A DNA stretch of 64,000 nucleotides from assembly GCA_944393405.1 (NCBI GenBank), contig CALYAC010000011.1:1-64000 (forward strand). The letters are read 5' to 3'. How positions within the stretch are numbered: position 1 is the first letter of the stretch; every line of letters begins with the position of its first letter. Shown piece after piece: positions 29,479 to 38,388 of the stretch. The translations under genes and the position numbers were made by a program. Under the pieces are notes generated by a model, which did no database searches, was not told the DNA's origin, and saw only the letters and a program-made list of their open reading frames with translations. Source of the stretch: an uncultured Clostridia bacterium. Its GTDB lineage: Bacteria; Bacillota_A; Clostridia; TANB77; CAG-508.

Positions 29479-30282
29479 TTGGATAATCTAAATAATGATA
29501 ATATAATTCATGAAATATATGATGATATTGAAATTATTAAATTTAGGAAATTAATGGAATTTCCAGAATTAATACATTGTTATACATTAAGAAAACATAA
29601 TTGTAATTTAGATATAACAAAACCTGAAAACAAAGAAAATTTAAAAGAATGTTATAGAAAAATTTCAAAAATACTAAAAACAAATGAAGAAAACATTGTT
29701 CAACCATATCAGACTCATACAGACAATATAGAAATAGTAGAAATTACAAAAACATCATATAAAGAAGTAGATGGATTAATTACAGATAAAAAAGACATTT
29801 TATTTGCAACTACATCAGCAGATTGTATTTCATTACTATTTTATGATCCAAATAAAAAAGTTATATCAAATATACATTCAGGCTGGAGAGGAACTGTAAA
29901 GAAAATAGGAAAAAAGGCAGTAGAAATGATGATTGATAAATATAATTCTGATCCAAAAGATATAATATGCTGTATATGTCCGAGCATTAGAAAATGCCAT
30001 TTTGAAGTGGATTCTGATGTGATGGAAATATTTGAAAAAGAATTTAAATATACTGGAAGAATAGATGAAATAATAGAAAAAGGAAATATAATAGAAAATA
30101 AACAAAAATATTATATAGATACAGTTTTAATAAATAAAATAATTTTAGAAGAAATTGGTATAGATAAAAACGATATTATCGATTCAGGAATATGTACAGT
30201 ATGTAATTCAGATAGTTTTCATTCATATAGAGTAGATAGAAATAAGTCAGGGAGAAATGCTGCTTTTATTGGATTAATTTAA
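29479..30282 (+). CDS. pgeF: Peptidoglycan editing factor PgeF (laccase-domain protein)
   Basis: A YlmD/YfiH family member, formerly called polyphenol oxidase; family work links it to removing wrong amino acids from peptidoglycan precursors or to nucleoside hydrolysis. Metal ligands are seen: QTHTDN (His), TSADC (Cys) and NIHSGWRGT (His), followed by CICPSIRKCHFEVD and SFHSYRVDRNKSGRNAAFI. The start is TTG 29479, with AGGAGG five bases before it and no better ATG. The length of 267 is normal. A terminator follows. Confidence 0.9.
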   Translation: MDNLNNDNIIHEIYDDIEIIKFRKLMEFPELIHCYTLRKHNCNLDITKPENKENLKECYRKISKILKTNEENIVQPYQTHTDNIEIVEITKTSYKEVDGLITDKKDILFATTSADCISLLFYDPNKKVISNIHSGWRGTVKKIGKKAVEMMIDKYNSDPKDIICCICPSIRKCHFEVDSDVMEIFEKEFKYTGRIDEIIEKGNIIENKQKYYIDTVLINKIILEEIGIDKNDIIDSGICTVCNSDSFHSYRVDRNKSGRNAAFIGLI

Positions 30283-30292
30283 TAGAAAATAC

Positions 30293-30328
30293 GAGGAAGA
30301 ATATAATAATTGTATTCTTCCTTATTTT
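30293..30328 (+). terminator. Terminator after pgeF
   Basis: Stem AGGAAGAATA / TATTCTTCCT with a nine-base loop, then TATTTTAT. Confidence 0.75.
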
Positions 30329-30354
30329 ATTATCAAATTATAAAATATAAATTA

Positions 30355-30383
30355 TTGCTAATAACTTAAAATAATGGTAAGAT
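30355..30383 (+). promoter_or_regulatory. Promoter of repeat-protein module, copy 1
   Basis: TTGCTA (30355-30360), 17-base spacer, TAAGAT (30378-30383). It sits in a 62-base block (30322-30383) that recurs almost unchanged at 32997-33059 upstream of the S66 peptidase gene. Confidence 0.6.
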
Positions 30384-30453
30384 AAATAAAGGAAGAAAGA
30401 GTAATTTAGAAAGAGTAAAGATATATAAGAAATAAAATAAGGAGAAATTAGGT

Positions 30454-31860
30454 ATGAATGAATGGTACAAAGATGATCAAGGAAGATCAATAAACAGAAA
30501 AACAGGAACAGAATATGATAGAGATGGTTACGATAAAAAAGGATATGATAAAGACGGATATGATAGATATGGATATAATAGAATAGGCTATGATAGAGAA
30601 GGCTATGACATATATGGATATAATAGAATAGGATATAATAGAGAAGGGTATAACATAGATGGCTATGATAGAGAAGGCTATGATAAATTTGGATTTAATG
30701 AAGGAGGATACAATAGAGAAACAGGAACAAGATATGATAGAGGGGGCTATGATAAAGATGGCTATGATAAAGATGGCTATGATAAAGATGGTTATGACAG
30801 AGATGGTTATGATGAAGAAGGATATAATAAAAAAGGATGGAATACACAAGAAATAAATAGAAAAACAGGAACAAGATATGATAGAGATGGTTATGATAGA
30901 GGAGGCTATGATAAAGATGGTTATGACAGAGAAGGCTATGATAGGGAAGGCTATGATAGGGAAGGCTATAGTAAAAAAGGATGGAATACACAAAAAATAA
31001 ATAGAGAAACAGGAACAAGATATGATAGAGATGGTTATGATATATGGGATTATGATAAAGATGGTTATGATAGAGATGGCTATGATAAAGATGGTTATGA
31101 TAGAGATGGCTATGATAAAGATGATTATGATAGAGGCGGTTATGACAGAGATGGTTATGATAGAGATGGATATAATATAGATGGCTATGACAGAGATGGT
31201 TATGATAGAGATGGATATGACAAAAAAGGATATAATAAACAAGGTTTAAATAGGGATGGAAGAACTAAAGAGGAAGAAGAGGAAGAAAAAGAAAAGAAAA
31301 AGCAAGAAAATCTTAGTAGAGTCAGAAAAAATTATTTAGGATTGATAAATAAAGTAAAAAAACTTGCTAGTGGAGAAATGACGATAGAAGAATATATAAT
31401 GAAATCAAAAATGAGTATAGAAGAATTAATTGAGTTTGCAAAAAAAGAAAAATTCCCACCAGAAGAAATAAGAAAATTATATAGATATAAAAGTCAATAT
31501 AAAGCACTAAAAAGACCATTTAATAAGCAAAACTATTTAAAATCAACTATTTTAGTCATAAATGGAGAAGAAGTAAAACCAACGGAAGCAGAAGTAGATG
31601 CTTGTATAGATTATTTAAAAAGAACTGGAGCACTAATTTGTGATAAAACAGTAAGAAGTACTATATCAAAATACAAAAAGGGAGAGCTTGATATAAGTGT
31701 TTCAGATAAAGGTATAGGAGAAGAAGAACCAAAAACAGAACTTGAAGCATTAGAAAAAGAACAAACAGAACTTCAATCTGCATTAGAACAAGTTACAGAA
31801 TTAGAAGGCAGTATTACAGAAGAAGAAAGAAGAAAACCTACACATCAGGAGGTAAAATAA
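30454..31860 (+). CDS. Y-D-x-D-G pentapeptide-repeat protein, copy 1
   Basis: 468 residues. Residues 10-265 consist of some 45 five-residue units of the form [YF]-[DN]-x-x-G, such as YDKDG, YDRDG and YNREG, broken by phrases like RETGTRYDR. No domain of known function fits; the repeat is tyrosine- and glycine-rich with alternating charge. After an EEEEEKEKKKQE linker, the last 195 residues are a helical domain (RVRKNYLGLINKVKKLASGE) unknown to me. This domain is nearly identical to that of the product of 34025-35527. There is no signal peptide. The next gene starts two bases after the stop, so the two are coupled. Antisense open frames here are repeat artefacts. Confidence 0.8.
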   Translation: MNEWYKDDQGRSINRKTGTEYDRDGYDKKGYDKDGYDRYGYNRIGYDREGYDIYGYNRIGYNREGYNIDGYDREGYDKFGFNEGGYNRETGTRYDRGGYDKDGYDKDGYDKDGYDRDGYDEEGYNKKGWNTQEINRKTGTRYDRDGYDRGGYDKDGYDREGYDREGYDREGYSKKGWNTQKINRETGTRYDRDGYDIWDYDKDGYDRDGYDKDGYDRDGYDKDDYDRGGYDRDGYDRDGYNIDGYDRDGYDRDGYDKKGYNKQGLNRDGRTKEEEEEEKEKKKQENLSRVRKNYLGLINKVKKLASGEMTIEEYIMKSKMSIEELIEFAKKEKFPPEEIRKLYRYKSQYKALKRPFNKQNYLKSTILVINGEEVKPTEAEVDACIDYLKRTGALICDKTVRSTISKYKKGELDISVSDKGIGEEEPKTELEALEKEQTELQSALEQVTELEGSITEEERRKPTHQEVK

Positions 31861-31862
31861 AT

Positions 31863-32231
31863 ATGAATAAAAGAGAAGATAGGAAGATAATAGAATATAA
31901 AGATAACTTTATAATTAGATTCTTTAGACATATAAAAAAATTTTTAAAGAAACAAGAAAAAACAAGAAAAGTAGCAGAGTATGAAAACAATATTAAAGAT
32001 AATATGGAATTTAAAGATGATATAATTATTAAGAAAAATGATGAAGAAATTAGGATATTAGAATTACAAAAACAATATAAAGCCGGAAATATCCTTGAAG
32101 AAGATATGACAGAAGAAGACCATGAAAAACTTATAAAATTGTATAAAGAACAAAACAAACAATTAAGAGAAAAAATTATGATGAAGAAAAATAAAATCAG
32201 AAAAAGATTGGATGAATTAAAAACATCTTAA
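31863..32231 (+). CDS. Small basic partner of repeat protein, copy 1
   Basis: 122 residues, very rich in Lys and Glu. It has an amphipathic basic stretch (IIRFFRHIKKFLKKQEK) near residue 20 and a helical second half (ELQKQYKAGNILEEDMTEED). It is nearly identical to the product of 35530-35922. GGAGG lies inside the end of the upstream gene. Function unknown; always paired with the repeat gene in this window. Confidence 0.7.
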   Translation: MNKREDRKIIEYKDNFIIRFFRHIKKFLKKQEKTRKVAEYENNIKDNMEFKDDIIIKKNDEEIRILELQKQYKAGNILEEDMTEEDHEKLIKLYKEQNKQLREKIMMKKNKIRKRLDELKTS

Positions 32232-32242
32232 AATAAATAAAT

Positions 32243-32278
32243 AATCGGTGAAATTTCTATTCATCGATTGTTTTTTTA
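32243..32278 (+). terminator. Terminator of repeat module, copy 1
   Basis: Stem AATCGGTGAA / TTCATCGATT (one G-T pair), then GTTTTTTT. The same terminator follows copy 2. Confidence 0.8.
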
Positions 32279-32289
32279 TTAACTTCAAG

Positions 32290-32960
32290 GGTAAACCACG
32301 GGTTATACCCGTGGTAACGGAAAGCTTTTAGCGTTGAGCAAAGTAACAAAATACCCACTCCAAACATGATATAATATTAAAAGTTTGACGGCTTAAAATA
32401 TTAAATATGAGAGGAGTGGGACGTATGAAAAGTCCATACACAGATAGTTTAGCATACACAACATGGGAATGCAAGTACCATATAGTGTTTGCACCAAAGT
32501 ACAGAAGAAAGGAAATATATGGGAAATTAAGACAAGAGATAGGCTTGATATTGAGAGAATTATGCAGAAGAAAAGAAGTAGAAATAATAAATGCAGAGGC
32601 ATGTCCAGACCATATACATATGTGTGAGTATACCACCAAAGCTATGCATATCGTCATTTATGGGATATTTGAAAGGGAAAAGCACGTTGATAATATTTGA
32701 GAGGCATGCAAACTTAAAGTATAAGTACGGGAATAGAGCATTTTGGTGTACGGGATATTATGTTAGTACGGTAGGAAATAACAAGACAGCGGTATACCGA
32801 TATGTAGAAAATCAACTGAAAGAAGATTTGATGACAGACCAAATAACAATAAAAGAATACAAGAACCCTTTTAAGGGTGGTAAGTAGTAAAGACGCAAGC
32901 AATCGGACGTAAAGCCGTCAAATGATACCGCTTAAGCGGTTGCTTGTAATAAGGCCTTAT
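32290..32960 (+). mobile_element. IS200/IS605-type insertion sequence, decayed
   Basis: It has the layout of an IS200 element: no inverted terminal repeats, but a subterminal hairpin at the left (CCACGGG 32296-32302 with CCCGTGG 32308-32314) and one at the right (ACCGCTTAAGCGGT 32927-32940), around one Y1 transposase gene. The exact ends cannot be fixed by eye. It sits between the terminator of the first repeat module and the second copy of the module promoter. Confidence 0.75.
32425..32887 (+). pseudogene. tnpA: IS200 Y1 transposase, frameshifted
   Basis: TnpA of the HUH/Y1 type. The zero frame has YTTWECKYHIVFAPKYRRKE and CPDHIHM with the HUH pair, then goes out of frame at about 32624. 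The +1 frame continues with VSIPPKLCISSFMGYLKGKS, FWCTGYYVSTVG and the region of the catalytic Tyr. The usual family text has a Leu after HIHM, so two bases appear to be lost (or one gained) in the string ATGTGTGAGT. The context is not CGG, so this differs from the three CGG splits and looks like ordinary decay. Confidence 0.8.
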
Positions 32961-33029
32961 AGACCGATATAAAAATATAACGTGTTTTATTTATAGTTAT
33001 TTTATTATCAAATTATAAAATATAAATTA

Positions 33030-33058
33030 TTGCTAATAACTTAAAATAATGGTAAGAT
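33030..33058 (+). promoter_or_regulatory. Promoter upstream of S66 peptidase gene, copy 2 of block
   Basis: TTGCTA (33030-33035), 17-base spacer, TAAGAT (33053-33058), inside the block that duplicates 30322-30383. Confidence 0.6.
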
Positions 33059-33100
33059 ATATAAAGAAAAAAGATAGTAACTTAGAAAGAGGAAAGATAT

Positions 33101-34009
33101 ATGTTTGAAAAAATAAAAAAAGGAGATACAGTAGGAATAATTGCTCCATCATCTAAAATAGATGAAGACGATTTAGAAGCAATTAATAATTCAGTTCTTT
33201 TAATGGAAAGTACTGGACTTAAAGTAAAGTTTGCAAAAAATGTTTTTAAAAAGACATTAGGATATAGTGCTAAACCACAGGAAAAGGCAGAAGACATACA
33301 TGAAATGTATAGTGACAAGGATGTAAAATTAATTTTTTCAGTAAGTGGAGGATTTAATTCAAATTCTGTATTTGAGTATTTGGATTATGAATTAATAAAA
33401 AGAAATCCAAAACCATTATGTGGATTTAGTGATAGCACATCAATAGAAAATATAATTTATAACAAAACTGGAGTAATTACATTTAATGGAGCAACATTTA
33501 AATCTTTAACTACATGGGCAACACCATATGCATATGAAGAAGTAATAAAAAGATTCATGAATGGAGATATGAGATTAGGTCAAGAAGGTGATGAATATTA
33601 TACAGTAAAAGAAGGAATAGCAGAAGGTGTTTTAGTTGGAGGAAATTTAGGCTTAGTAAGCGAATTGTCAGCTGGAAAATATTCAATAGATTTTACTGAT
33701 AAAATTCTATTTATAGAAGAATTTTGCTTAGAATCACCACCGGAAGCTATATCAAATTATTTATATAATTTAAAGCAAAACGGTGTATTTGATAAAATAA
33801 AAGGAGTATGGGTTGGAAACTATGAAGGAAGTGTTCCATTAGAAAAAATACTTCTTGATGTATTAGAAGATGACTATGATTTTCCAATAATTAAATCAAA
33901 TAATTTTGGTCATACAGAAAAAAAGACAGTTATACCTGTAGGAGGAAAAGCAAAAATAGATACAAGTAAGGACATGAAAATAGAAATAATAGAAAATTTC
34001 ATGGATTAA
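33101..34009 (+). CDS. S66-family peptidase (LD-carboxypeptidase/MccF type)
   Basis: A serine carboxypeptidase of family S66, cleaving LD-bonds in murein peptides or microcin-like adducts. Features: GDTVGIIAPSSKI at the start, KLIFSVSGGFNSNSV, the catalytic Ser in LCGFSDSTSIEN, the Glu in ILFIEEF, and the His in NFGHTEKKTVIPVGG. The set fits the MccF branch (SGGFNSN) rather than classical LdcA. The length of 302 is normal. It lies 15 bases before the second repeat gene and shares the duplicated promoter. Confidence 0.87.
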   Translation: MFEKIKKGDTVGIIAPSSKIDEDDLEAINNSVLLMESTGLKVKFAKNVFKKTLGYSAKPQEKAEDIHEMYSDKDVKLIFSVSGGFNSNSVFEYLDYELIKRNPKPLCGFSDSTSIENIIYNKTGVITFNGATFKSLTTWATPYAYEEVIKRFMNGDMRLGQEGDEYYTVKEGIAEGVLVGGNLGLVSELSAGKYSIDFTDKILFIEEFCLESPPEAISNYLYNLKQNGVFDKIKGVWVGNYEGSVPLEKILLDVLEDDYDFPIIKSNNFGHTEKKTVIPVGGKAKIDTSKDMKIEIIENFMD

Positions 34010-34024
34010 TAAGGGAGAGTAAAT

Positions 34025-35527
34025 ATGGAGAAAATTAATAGTAAATGGTATATAGATGATAAAGGAAAAATAATAAATTATGCTACATGGACAGAATATA
34101 ATGAAAGTGGATATGATTATTTTGGTTATGATAAAGACGGATTCTTTCTAGATGGATGGAATTCAGGAGATATAAATAAAGAGACAGGAACAAGATATGA
34201 CAAAAATGGCTACGACAGAGATGGGTATGATGAGGAAGGATATAATAAAAAAGGATGGAATAGACAAGGTATAAATAAAGAAACAGGAAACAAATATGAT
34301 AAAGATGGTTATGACAGAGATGGGTATGATGAAGAAGGATATGATAAACAAGGATGGAATAGACAAGATAAAAATAGAGAAACTGGAAAAATATATGATA
34401 AAGATGGTTATGACAGAGATGGTTACGATGAGGAAGGATATGATAGAAAAGGGTTTAACAATCGAGGAATTGATAGAGAGGGATACAACAGTAGAGGATA
34501 CGATAAAGATGGTTGGAATAGAGAAGGTATAAATGAAAAAACAGGAGAAATATATGATATAAGAGGATATAGAAGAGATGGATTTAATGCAAACGGAATT
34601 AATAGAAAAGGTTTCCGTAGAGATGGATTTAATATTAGAACAAATTCAAGATATGACATAGAAGGTTATGACATAAATGGATTTGATGTAGCTGGAAATT
34701 ATATAAGAGGTGGAAAATATGATGAAGATGGTTATGATGTAGATGGATTTTCAAAAGAAAAAATACATAAAAAAACACAAACTAAATATGATGAAGAAGG
34801 ATATGATTACGAAGGATATAATGAAGGAGGAATTAATAGAAAAGGTTTTAATAAAGAAGGCTATGATAAAGATGGTTATGATAAAAAAGGATATAATAAA
34901 CAAGGTTTAAATAGGGCAGGAAGAACTAAAGAGGAAGAAGAGGAAGAAAAAGAAAAGAAAAAGCAAGAAAATCTTAGTAGAGTTAGAAAAAATTATTTAG
35001 GATTGAGAAATAAAGTAAAAAAACTTGCTAGTGGAGAAATGAGTATAGAAGAATATATAATGAAATCAAAAATGAGTATAGAAGAATTAATTGCGTTTGC
35101 AAAAAAAGAAAAATTTCCACCAGAAGAAATAAGAAAATTATATAGATATAAAAGTCAATATAAAGCACTAAAAAGACCATTTAATAAGCAAAATTATTTA
35201 AAATCAACTATTTTGGTTATAAATGGAGAAGAAATAAAACCAACGGAAGCAGAAGTAGATGCTTGTATAGATTATTTAAAAAGAATAGGAGCACTAATTT
35301 GTGATAAAACAGTTAGAAGTACTATATCAAAATACAAAAAGGGAGAGCTTGATATAACTGTTTCAGATAAAGATATAGGAGAAGGAGAAGAAGAACCAAA
35401 AACAGAACTTGAAGCATTAGAGAAAGAACAAACAGAACTTCAATCTACATTAGAACAAGTTACAGAATTAGAAGGCAGTATTACAGAAGAAGAAAGAAGA
35501 AAACCTACACGTCAGGAGGTAAAATAA
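34025..35527 (+). CDS. Y-D-x-D-G pentapeptide-repeat protein, copy 2
   Basis: 500 residues with the same plan as the protein of 30454. Residues 15-300 carry [YF]-[DN]-x-x-G units, more varied here (FNIRTNSRYDIEGYDINGF, FNANG), with recurring RETGKIYDKDG phrases. The EEEEEKEKKKQE linker and 195-residue C-terminal domain are almost identical to copy 1 (RNKVKKLASGEMSIEEYIMK), while the repeat regions differ much more. That pattern suggests rapid repeat change or gene conversion of the C-terminal part. GGGAG precedes ATG 34025. Function unknown. Confidence 0.8.
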   Translation: MEKINSKWYIDDKGKIINYATWTEYNESGYDYFGYDKDGFFLDGWNSGDINKETGTRYDKNGYDRDGYDEEGYNKKGWNRQGINKETGNKYDKDGYDRDGYDEEGYDKQGWNRQDKNRETGKIYDKDGYDRDGYDEEGYDRKGFNNRGIDREGYNSRGYDKDGWNREGINEKTGEIYDIRGYRRDGFNANGINRKGFRRDGFNIRTNSRYDIEGYDINGFDVAGNYIRGGKYDEDGYDVDGFSKEKIHKKTQTKYDEEGYDYEGYNEGGINRKGFNKEGYDKDGYDKKGYNKQGLNRAGRTKEEEEEEKEKKKQENLSRVRKNYLGLRNKVKKLASGEMSIEEYIMKSKMSIEELIAFAKKEKFPPEEIRKLYRYKSQYKALKRPFNKQNYLKSTILVINGEEIKPTEAEVDACIDYLKRIGALICDKTVRSTISKYKKGELDITVSDKDIGEGEEEPKTELEALEKEQTELQSTLEQVTELEGSITEEERRKPTRQEVK

Positions 35528-35529
35528 AT

Positions 35530-35922
35530 ATGAATAAAAGAGAAGATAGTAATATAGCCAAATATAAAGATAATTTTGTAATTAGATTCTTTAGACATAT
35601 AAAAAATTTCTTTAAAAAAGAAGAAAAAATAAACAAAGTAGAAAAACACGAAAAAAATGAAAGTTATATATATGAAAATAATATTAAAGATAATATGGAT
35701 TTTAAAGATGATATAATTATTAAGAAAAGTGATGAAGAAATTAGGATATTAGAATTACAAAAACAATATAAAGCTGGAAAGATCCTTGAAGAAGATATGA
35801 CAGAAGAAGACCATGAAAAACTAATAGAATTATATAAAGAACAAAATAAACAATTAAGAGAAGAAATTATGATGAAGAAAAATAAAATCAGAAAAAGATT
35901 GGACGAATTAAAAACATCTTAA
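35530..35922 (+). CDS. Small basic partner of repeat protein, copy 2
   Basis: 130 residues, nearly the same as the 122-residue product of 31863, with an eight-residue insertion near position 45 (KNESYIYE). It starts two bases after the repeat gene, as in copy 1. A Lys/Glu-rich helical protein of unknown function. Confidence 0.7.
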   Translation: MNKREDSNIAKYKDNFVIRFFRHIKNFFKKEEKINKVEKHEKNESYIYENNIKDNMDFKDDIIIKKSDEEIRILELQKQYKAGKILEEDMTEEDHEKLIELYKEQNKQLREEIMMKKNKIRKRLDELKTS

Positions 35923-35936
35923 AATAAATAATAAAT

Positions 35937-35969
35937 AATCGGTGAAATTTCTATTCATCGATTTTTTTA
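35937..35969 (+). terminator. Terminator of repeat module, copy 2
   Basis: Stem AATCGGTGAA / TTCATCGATT followed by TTTTTT, matching the copy 1 terminator. Confidence 0.8.
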
Positions 35970-36122
35970 TAGCATAAAATTAATATGTCTATAACAATTA
36001 ATATAAAATATTTTTGATATATATAAGTTGAAAAAATATTGGAAATGATATAAAATCATAAGAGTATAGACATAAAATTTAAAACGATAAAATAACACAT
36101 GTAACTTGTGAGAGGAGAAAAA

Positions 36123-36680
36123 ATGTTTAACAATTGGGAGGATCTAGAAGAATCAATACAAAACTGTAGTAAATGTAAACTATGTACTGCTAGAAAGAAT
36201 ATAGTATTTGGATGCGGAGATAAAAAAGCAGATATAATGATGATTGGAGAGGGACCAGGCGCAGATGAAGATAGCCAAGGAATCCCTTTTGTAGGAAAAG
36301 CTGGTAAACTTATGGATAAAGCATTTGAAGGTTTAGGAATAGAAAGAGATAAATTATATATTGCCAATATCGTAAAATGTAGGCCTCCTCAAAATAGAGT
36401 ACCTGAAGAAGATGAAGCTATGGCTTGTTTAGATTATTTAAGAAACCAAGTTATTTTAGTTAGACCAAAAATAATTGTACTATTAGGAAGTACAGCTTTA
36501 AAAAATATTTGTGGTAAAGAATATGGAATAACAGCATCAAGAGGAAATTGGATAGAGAAAAAAGGAATATTATATATGCCAACATGGCATCCTGCAGCAC
36601 TTTTAAGAGATGAAAATAAAAAAATAGAGTTTTGGAAAGATTTAAAAGAAGTAATGAGAAAATATGCTGAAATACAATAA
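36123..36680 (+). CDS. Uracil-DNA glycosylase, family 4
   Basis: An iron-sulfur uracil-DNA glycosylase that removes uracil from DNA. The N-terminal cluster motif is CSKCKLC with C at 14, 17 and 20; the active-site motif is GEGPGADEDSQGIPFVGKAG; then IVKCRPPQNRVP, with further ligand cysteines near 85 and 101, and HPAALLR near the end. At 185 residues it is typical. ATG 36123 is chosen because GAGGAG lies six bases upstream; GTG 36108 would overlap that site. Confidence 0.92.
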   Translation: MFNNWEDLEESIQNCSKCKLCTARKNIVFGCGDKKADIMMIGEGPGADEDSQGIPFVGKAGKLMDKAFEGLGIERDKLYIANIVKCRPPQNRVPEEDEAMACLDYLRNQVILVRPKIIVLLGSTALKNICGKEYGITASRGNWIEKKGILYMPTWHPAALLRDENKKIEFWKDLKEVMRKYAEIQ

Positions 36681-36716
36681 TAAATATATTAAAATAAAGG
36701 AGAAAAATAGTATTAT

Positions 36717-37274
36717 ATGGAGAATAAATATTATAAAAAAATTGATTATGAGTTGCTAGATGAAAAAGTAGCATATAAAGGAAAAAGAATTGTTGTAGAA
36801 GAATTACACTACAAAAATCCTAGAACAAATCAAATATTATATAGAGAGCATGTGCTAGCAGGACATGCTGCAGTAATACTCCCAGAAACAGACAATGGTG
36901 AATTTATTATGATAAAAGAACCTCGTACACCTATAGGAAAAACAGTAATTGCTTTTCCAGCAGGAATGATTGAAGATGGTGAAAGTGAAGAAGAAGGAGC
37001 AATAAGAGAACTTGAAGAAGAAACAGGATATAGAGCAGGTTCAATAAAAAAATTAAGAGAAGTATATCCAGCAATAGGATATTCAAACGAGAGAGTAAAT
37101 ATTTTTCTAGCAAAGGATCTAGTAAAAACACAAAGACATTTAGATGAAACAGAAGATATAGAAGTAATAAAGATTCCAATTAAAGAAATAAAAGAGATGT
37201 TAGATAGACAAGAGATATTAACATCAAGTGAGCAAATTGGATTATTACATTACTTTTTATATGAAAATAAATAA
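36717..37274 (+). CDS. Nudix hydrolase, ADP-ribose pyrophosphatase type
   Basis: A Nudix enzyme that splits nucleoside diphosphate derivatives such as ADP-ribose. The complete Nudix box (G-x5-E-x7-REUXEEXGU) is at about residues 81-103: GMIEDGESEEEGAIRELEEE then TGY. The upstream strand pattern HAAVILPETDNGEFIMIKEP and downstream VYPAIGYSNERVNIFLA fit ADP-ribose pyrophosphatases. It follows the UDG gene by 36 bases. Confidence 0.9.
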   Translation: MENKYYKKIDYELLDEKVAYKGKRIVVEELHYKNPRTNQILYREHVLAGHAAVILPETDNGEFIMIKEPRTPIGKTVIAFPAGMIEDGESEEEGAIRELEEETGYRAGSIKKLREVYPAIGYSNERVNIFLAKDLVKTQRHLDETEDIEVIKIPIKEIKEMLDRQEILTSSEQIGLLHYFLYENK

Positions 37275-37292
37275 AATTAAGAGAGGTTAAAA

Positions 37293-37640
37293 ATGAAACA
37301 CAAAATAATTTTAGTGGTTGGTTCTGATATGGAAAAGAAAAACAAATTATTAGAAACTTTACGAAACAAAATAGATTTTTCATATATAAAATTAGAAGCT
37401 TTATTATCAACAGTTGCAGAATCTTTAAATAGAAATATTACAGAACAAGAAGGAATTAACTTCTTCCATAAATTTTTATCAAATATAAATAAAAGTGAAG
37501 AAAGATATATAATAGACTTAAATGACTGCAAAGAAGAAAAATTAAATAAATATATTAATAATCAAGATATATTGGTTGTTAAAATTGATGATAAAGAAAT
37601 TACCAAAATAGTAGATGAAATTGAAAAAAATATGATTTAA
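37293..37640 (+). CDS. Small P-loop-like protein of unknown function
   Basis: 115 residues. The start KIILVVGSDMEKKNKLLETL resembles a nucleotide-kinase beta strand and loop, but the P-loop Lys-Thr/Ser is missing, so ATP binding is doubtful. Later SEERYIIDLNDCK and QDILVVKIDDK look like Rossmann strands. The next gene has a true P-loop and may be a relative. It follows the Nudix gene by 18 bases. Confidence 0.6.
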   Translation: MKHKIILVVGSDMEKKNKLLETLRNKIDFSYIKLEALLSTVAESLNRNITEQEGINFFHKFLSNINKSEERYIIDLNDCKEEKLNKYINNQDILVVKIDDKEITKIVDEIEKNMI

Positions 37641-37663
37641 ATTATATTTAGAAGGGGAAAAAG

Positions 37664-38266
37664 ATGAACAGCAATTAAAAAAATATATTCCTAGTAGGGC
37701 CATCAAGAGCAGGAAAAACAACTTTTGCGAAAATGCTTGGAAATATGGGATACAATCATATAGTTATGGATGCAGTAATTGAAACAATGAGTGAATGTTA
37801 TCCAGAAACAGGAATTAGACATGGAAATTTAGAATCTGAAGAATTTAAAAGATTTCTAAAATCATTTTGTACTAATCATTTTAAATATGGACTTCCATAT
37901 ATAATTGATTTGGAAGTTTTAAGCCCAGAATTTGCAAAGGAAATTATTAATGAAGACGAAGCTACAGCTATATATATTGGATATCCTAATATTACTCCTG
38001 AAGAAAAATTAAGACAAATAAGGATGTATGATACTAAATTTGATTGGACTAGAAATATAGGAGATGAAGAATTATTAGGAACTCTAAGAACTAACATAGA
38101 TAGAAGCAAAGAATTAGAAGAAGAAGCAAAAAGATATGGATATAAATTTATAGATGTAAGTCATAATAGAGATCATGCTTTTAATAATTTTATAGATGAA
38201 AATACAAGAGACGGAAATAAATTTTTCTATAGAACTGATAAAAGTTATGATAGATATGAAAGATAA
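37664..38266 (+). pseudogene. P-loop NTPase gene with in-frame TAA at codon 5
   Basis: GAAGGGG (37651-37657) and ATG 37664 form a normal start, but codon 5 is TAA (37676-37678). The same frame then runs on with KNIFLVGPSRAGKTTFAKML, a good Walker A (GPSRAGKT), and stays open to 38266. The first ATG after the stop (37733) lies beyond the P-loop, so it would make a non-functional protein. One base change (TAA to AAA) would restore MNSNKKNIFLVG. It may be a nonsense mutation, a sequencing error, or start at an unusual codon such as ATA. The fold resembles nucleotide kinases. Confidence 0.6.
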
Positions 38267-38388
38267 TAATTATTATAGGTGGTCAGATTATATAAATAAA
38301 GATAAATTATATAGTATAATAAAATACATGAAAAAGATAAATAAAAATAAAACAACAATAATTAAAATATTGAAAGGAATACTTAAAG

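Larger units (their letters stand above)
30322..35970 (+). repeat. Segmental duplication of repeat-protein module
   Basis: Two copies of promoter block, repeat gene, partner gene and terminator: 30322-30383 with 30454-32278, and 32997-33059 with 34025-35969. The second copy has the S66 peptidase gene between promoter and repeat gene; an IS200 element sits between the copies. Confidence 0.8.

Noticed and set aside
30487..31242. Long antisense open frame across the first repeat gene
   Set aside because: It is the mirror of the sense repeats (Ile/Ser/Phe periodicity), has no ribosome site, and the sense gene has a clear start, partner and terminator.
32407..32887. Treating the IS200 transposase split as a fourth programmed frameshift
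   Set aside because: The junction ATGTGTGAGT contains no CGG, and a conserved Leu codon seems lost, which points to a two-base deletion in a decaying element.
37664..37740. TAA read as an amino acid (stop reassignment)
   Set aside because: TAA is the normal stop for most genes in the window, so one internal TAA is better explained as a mutation or error.
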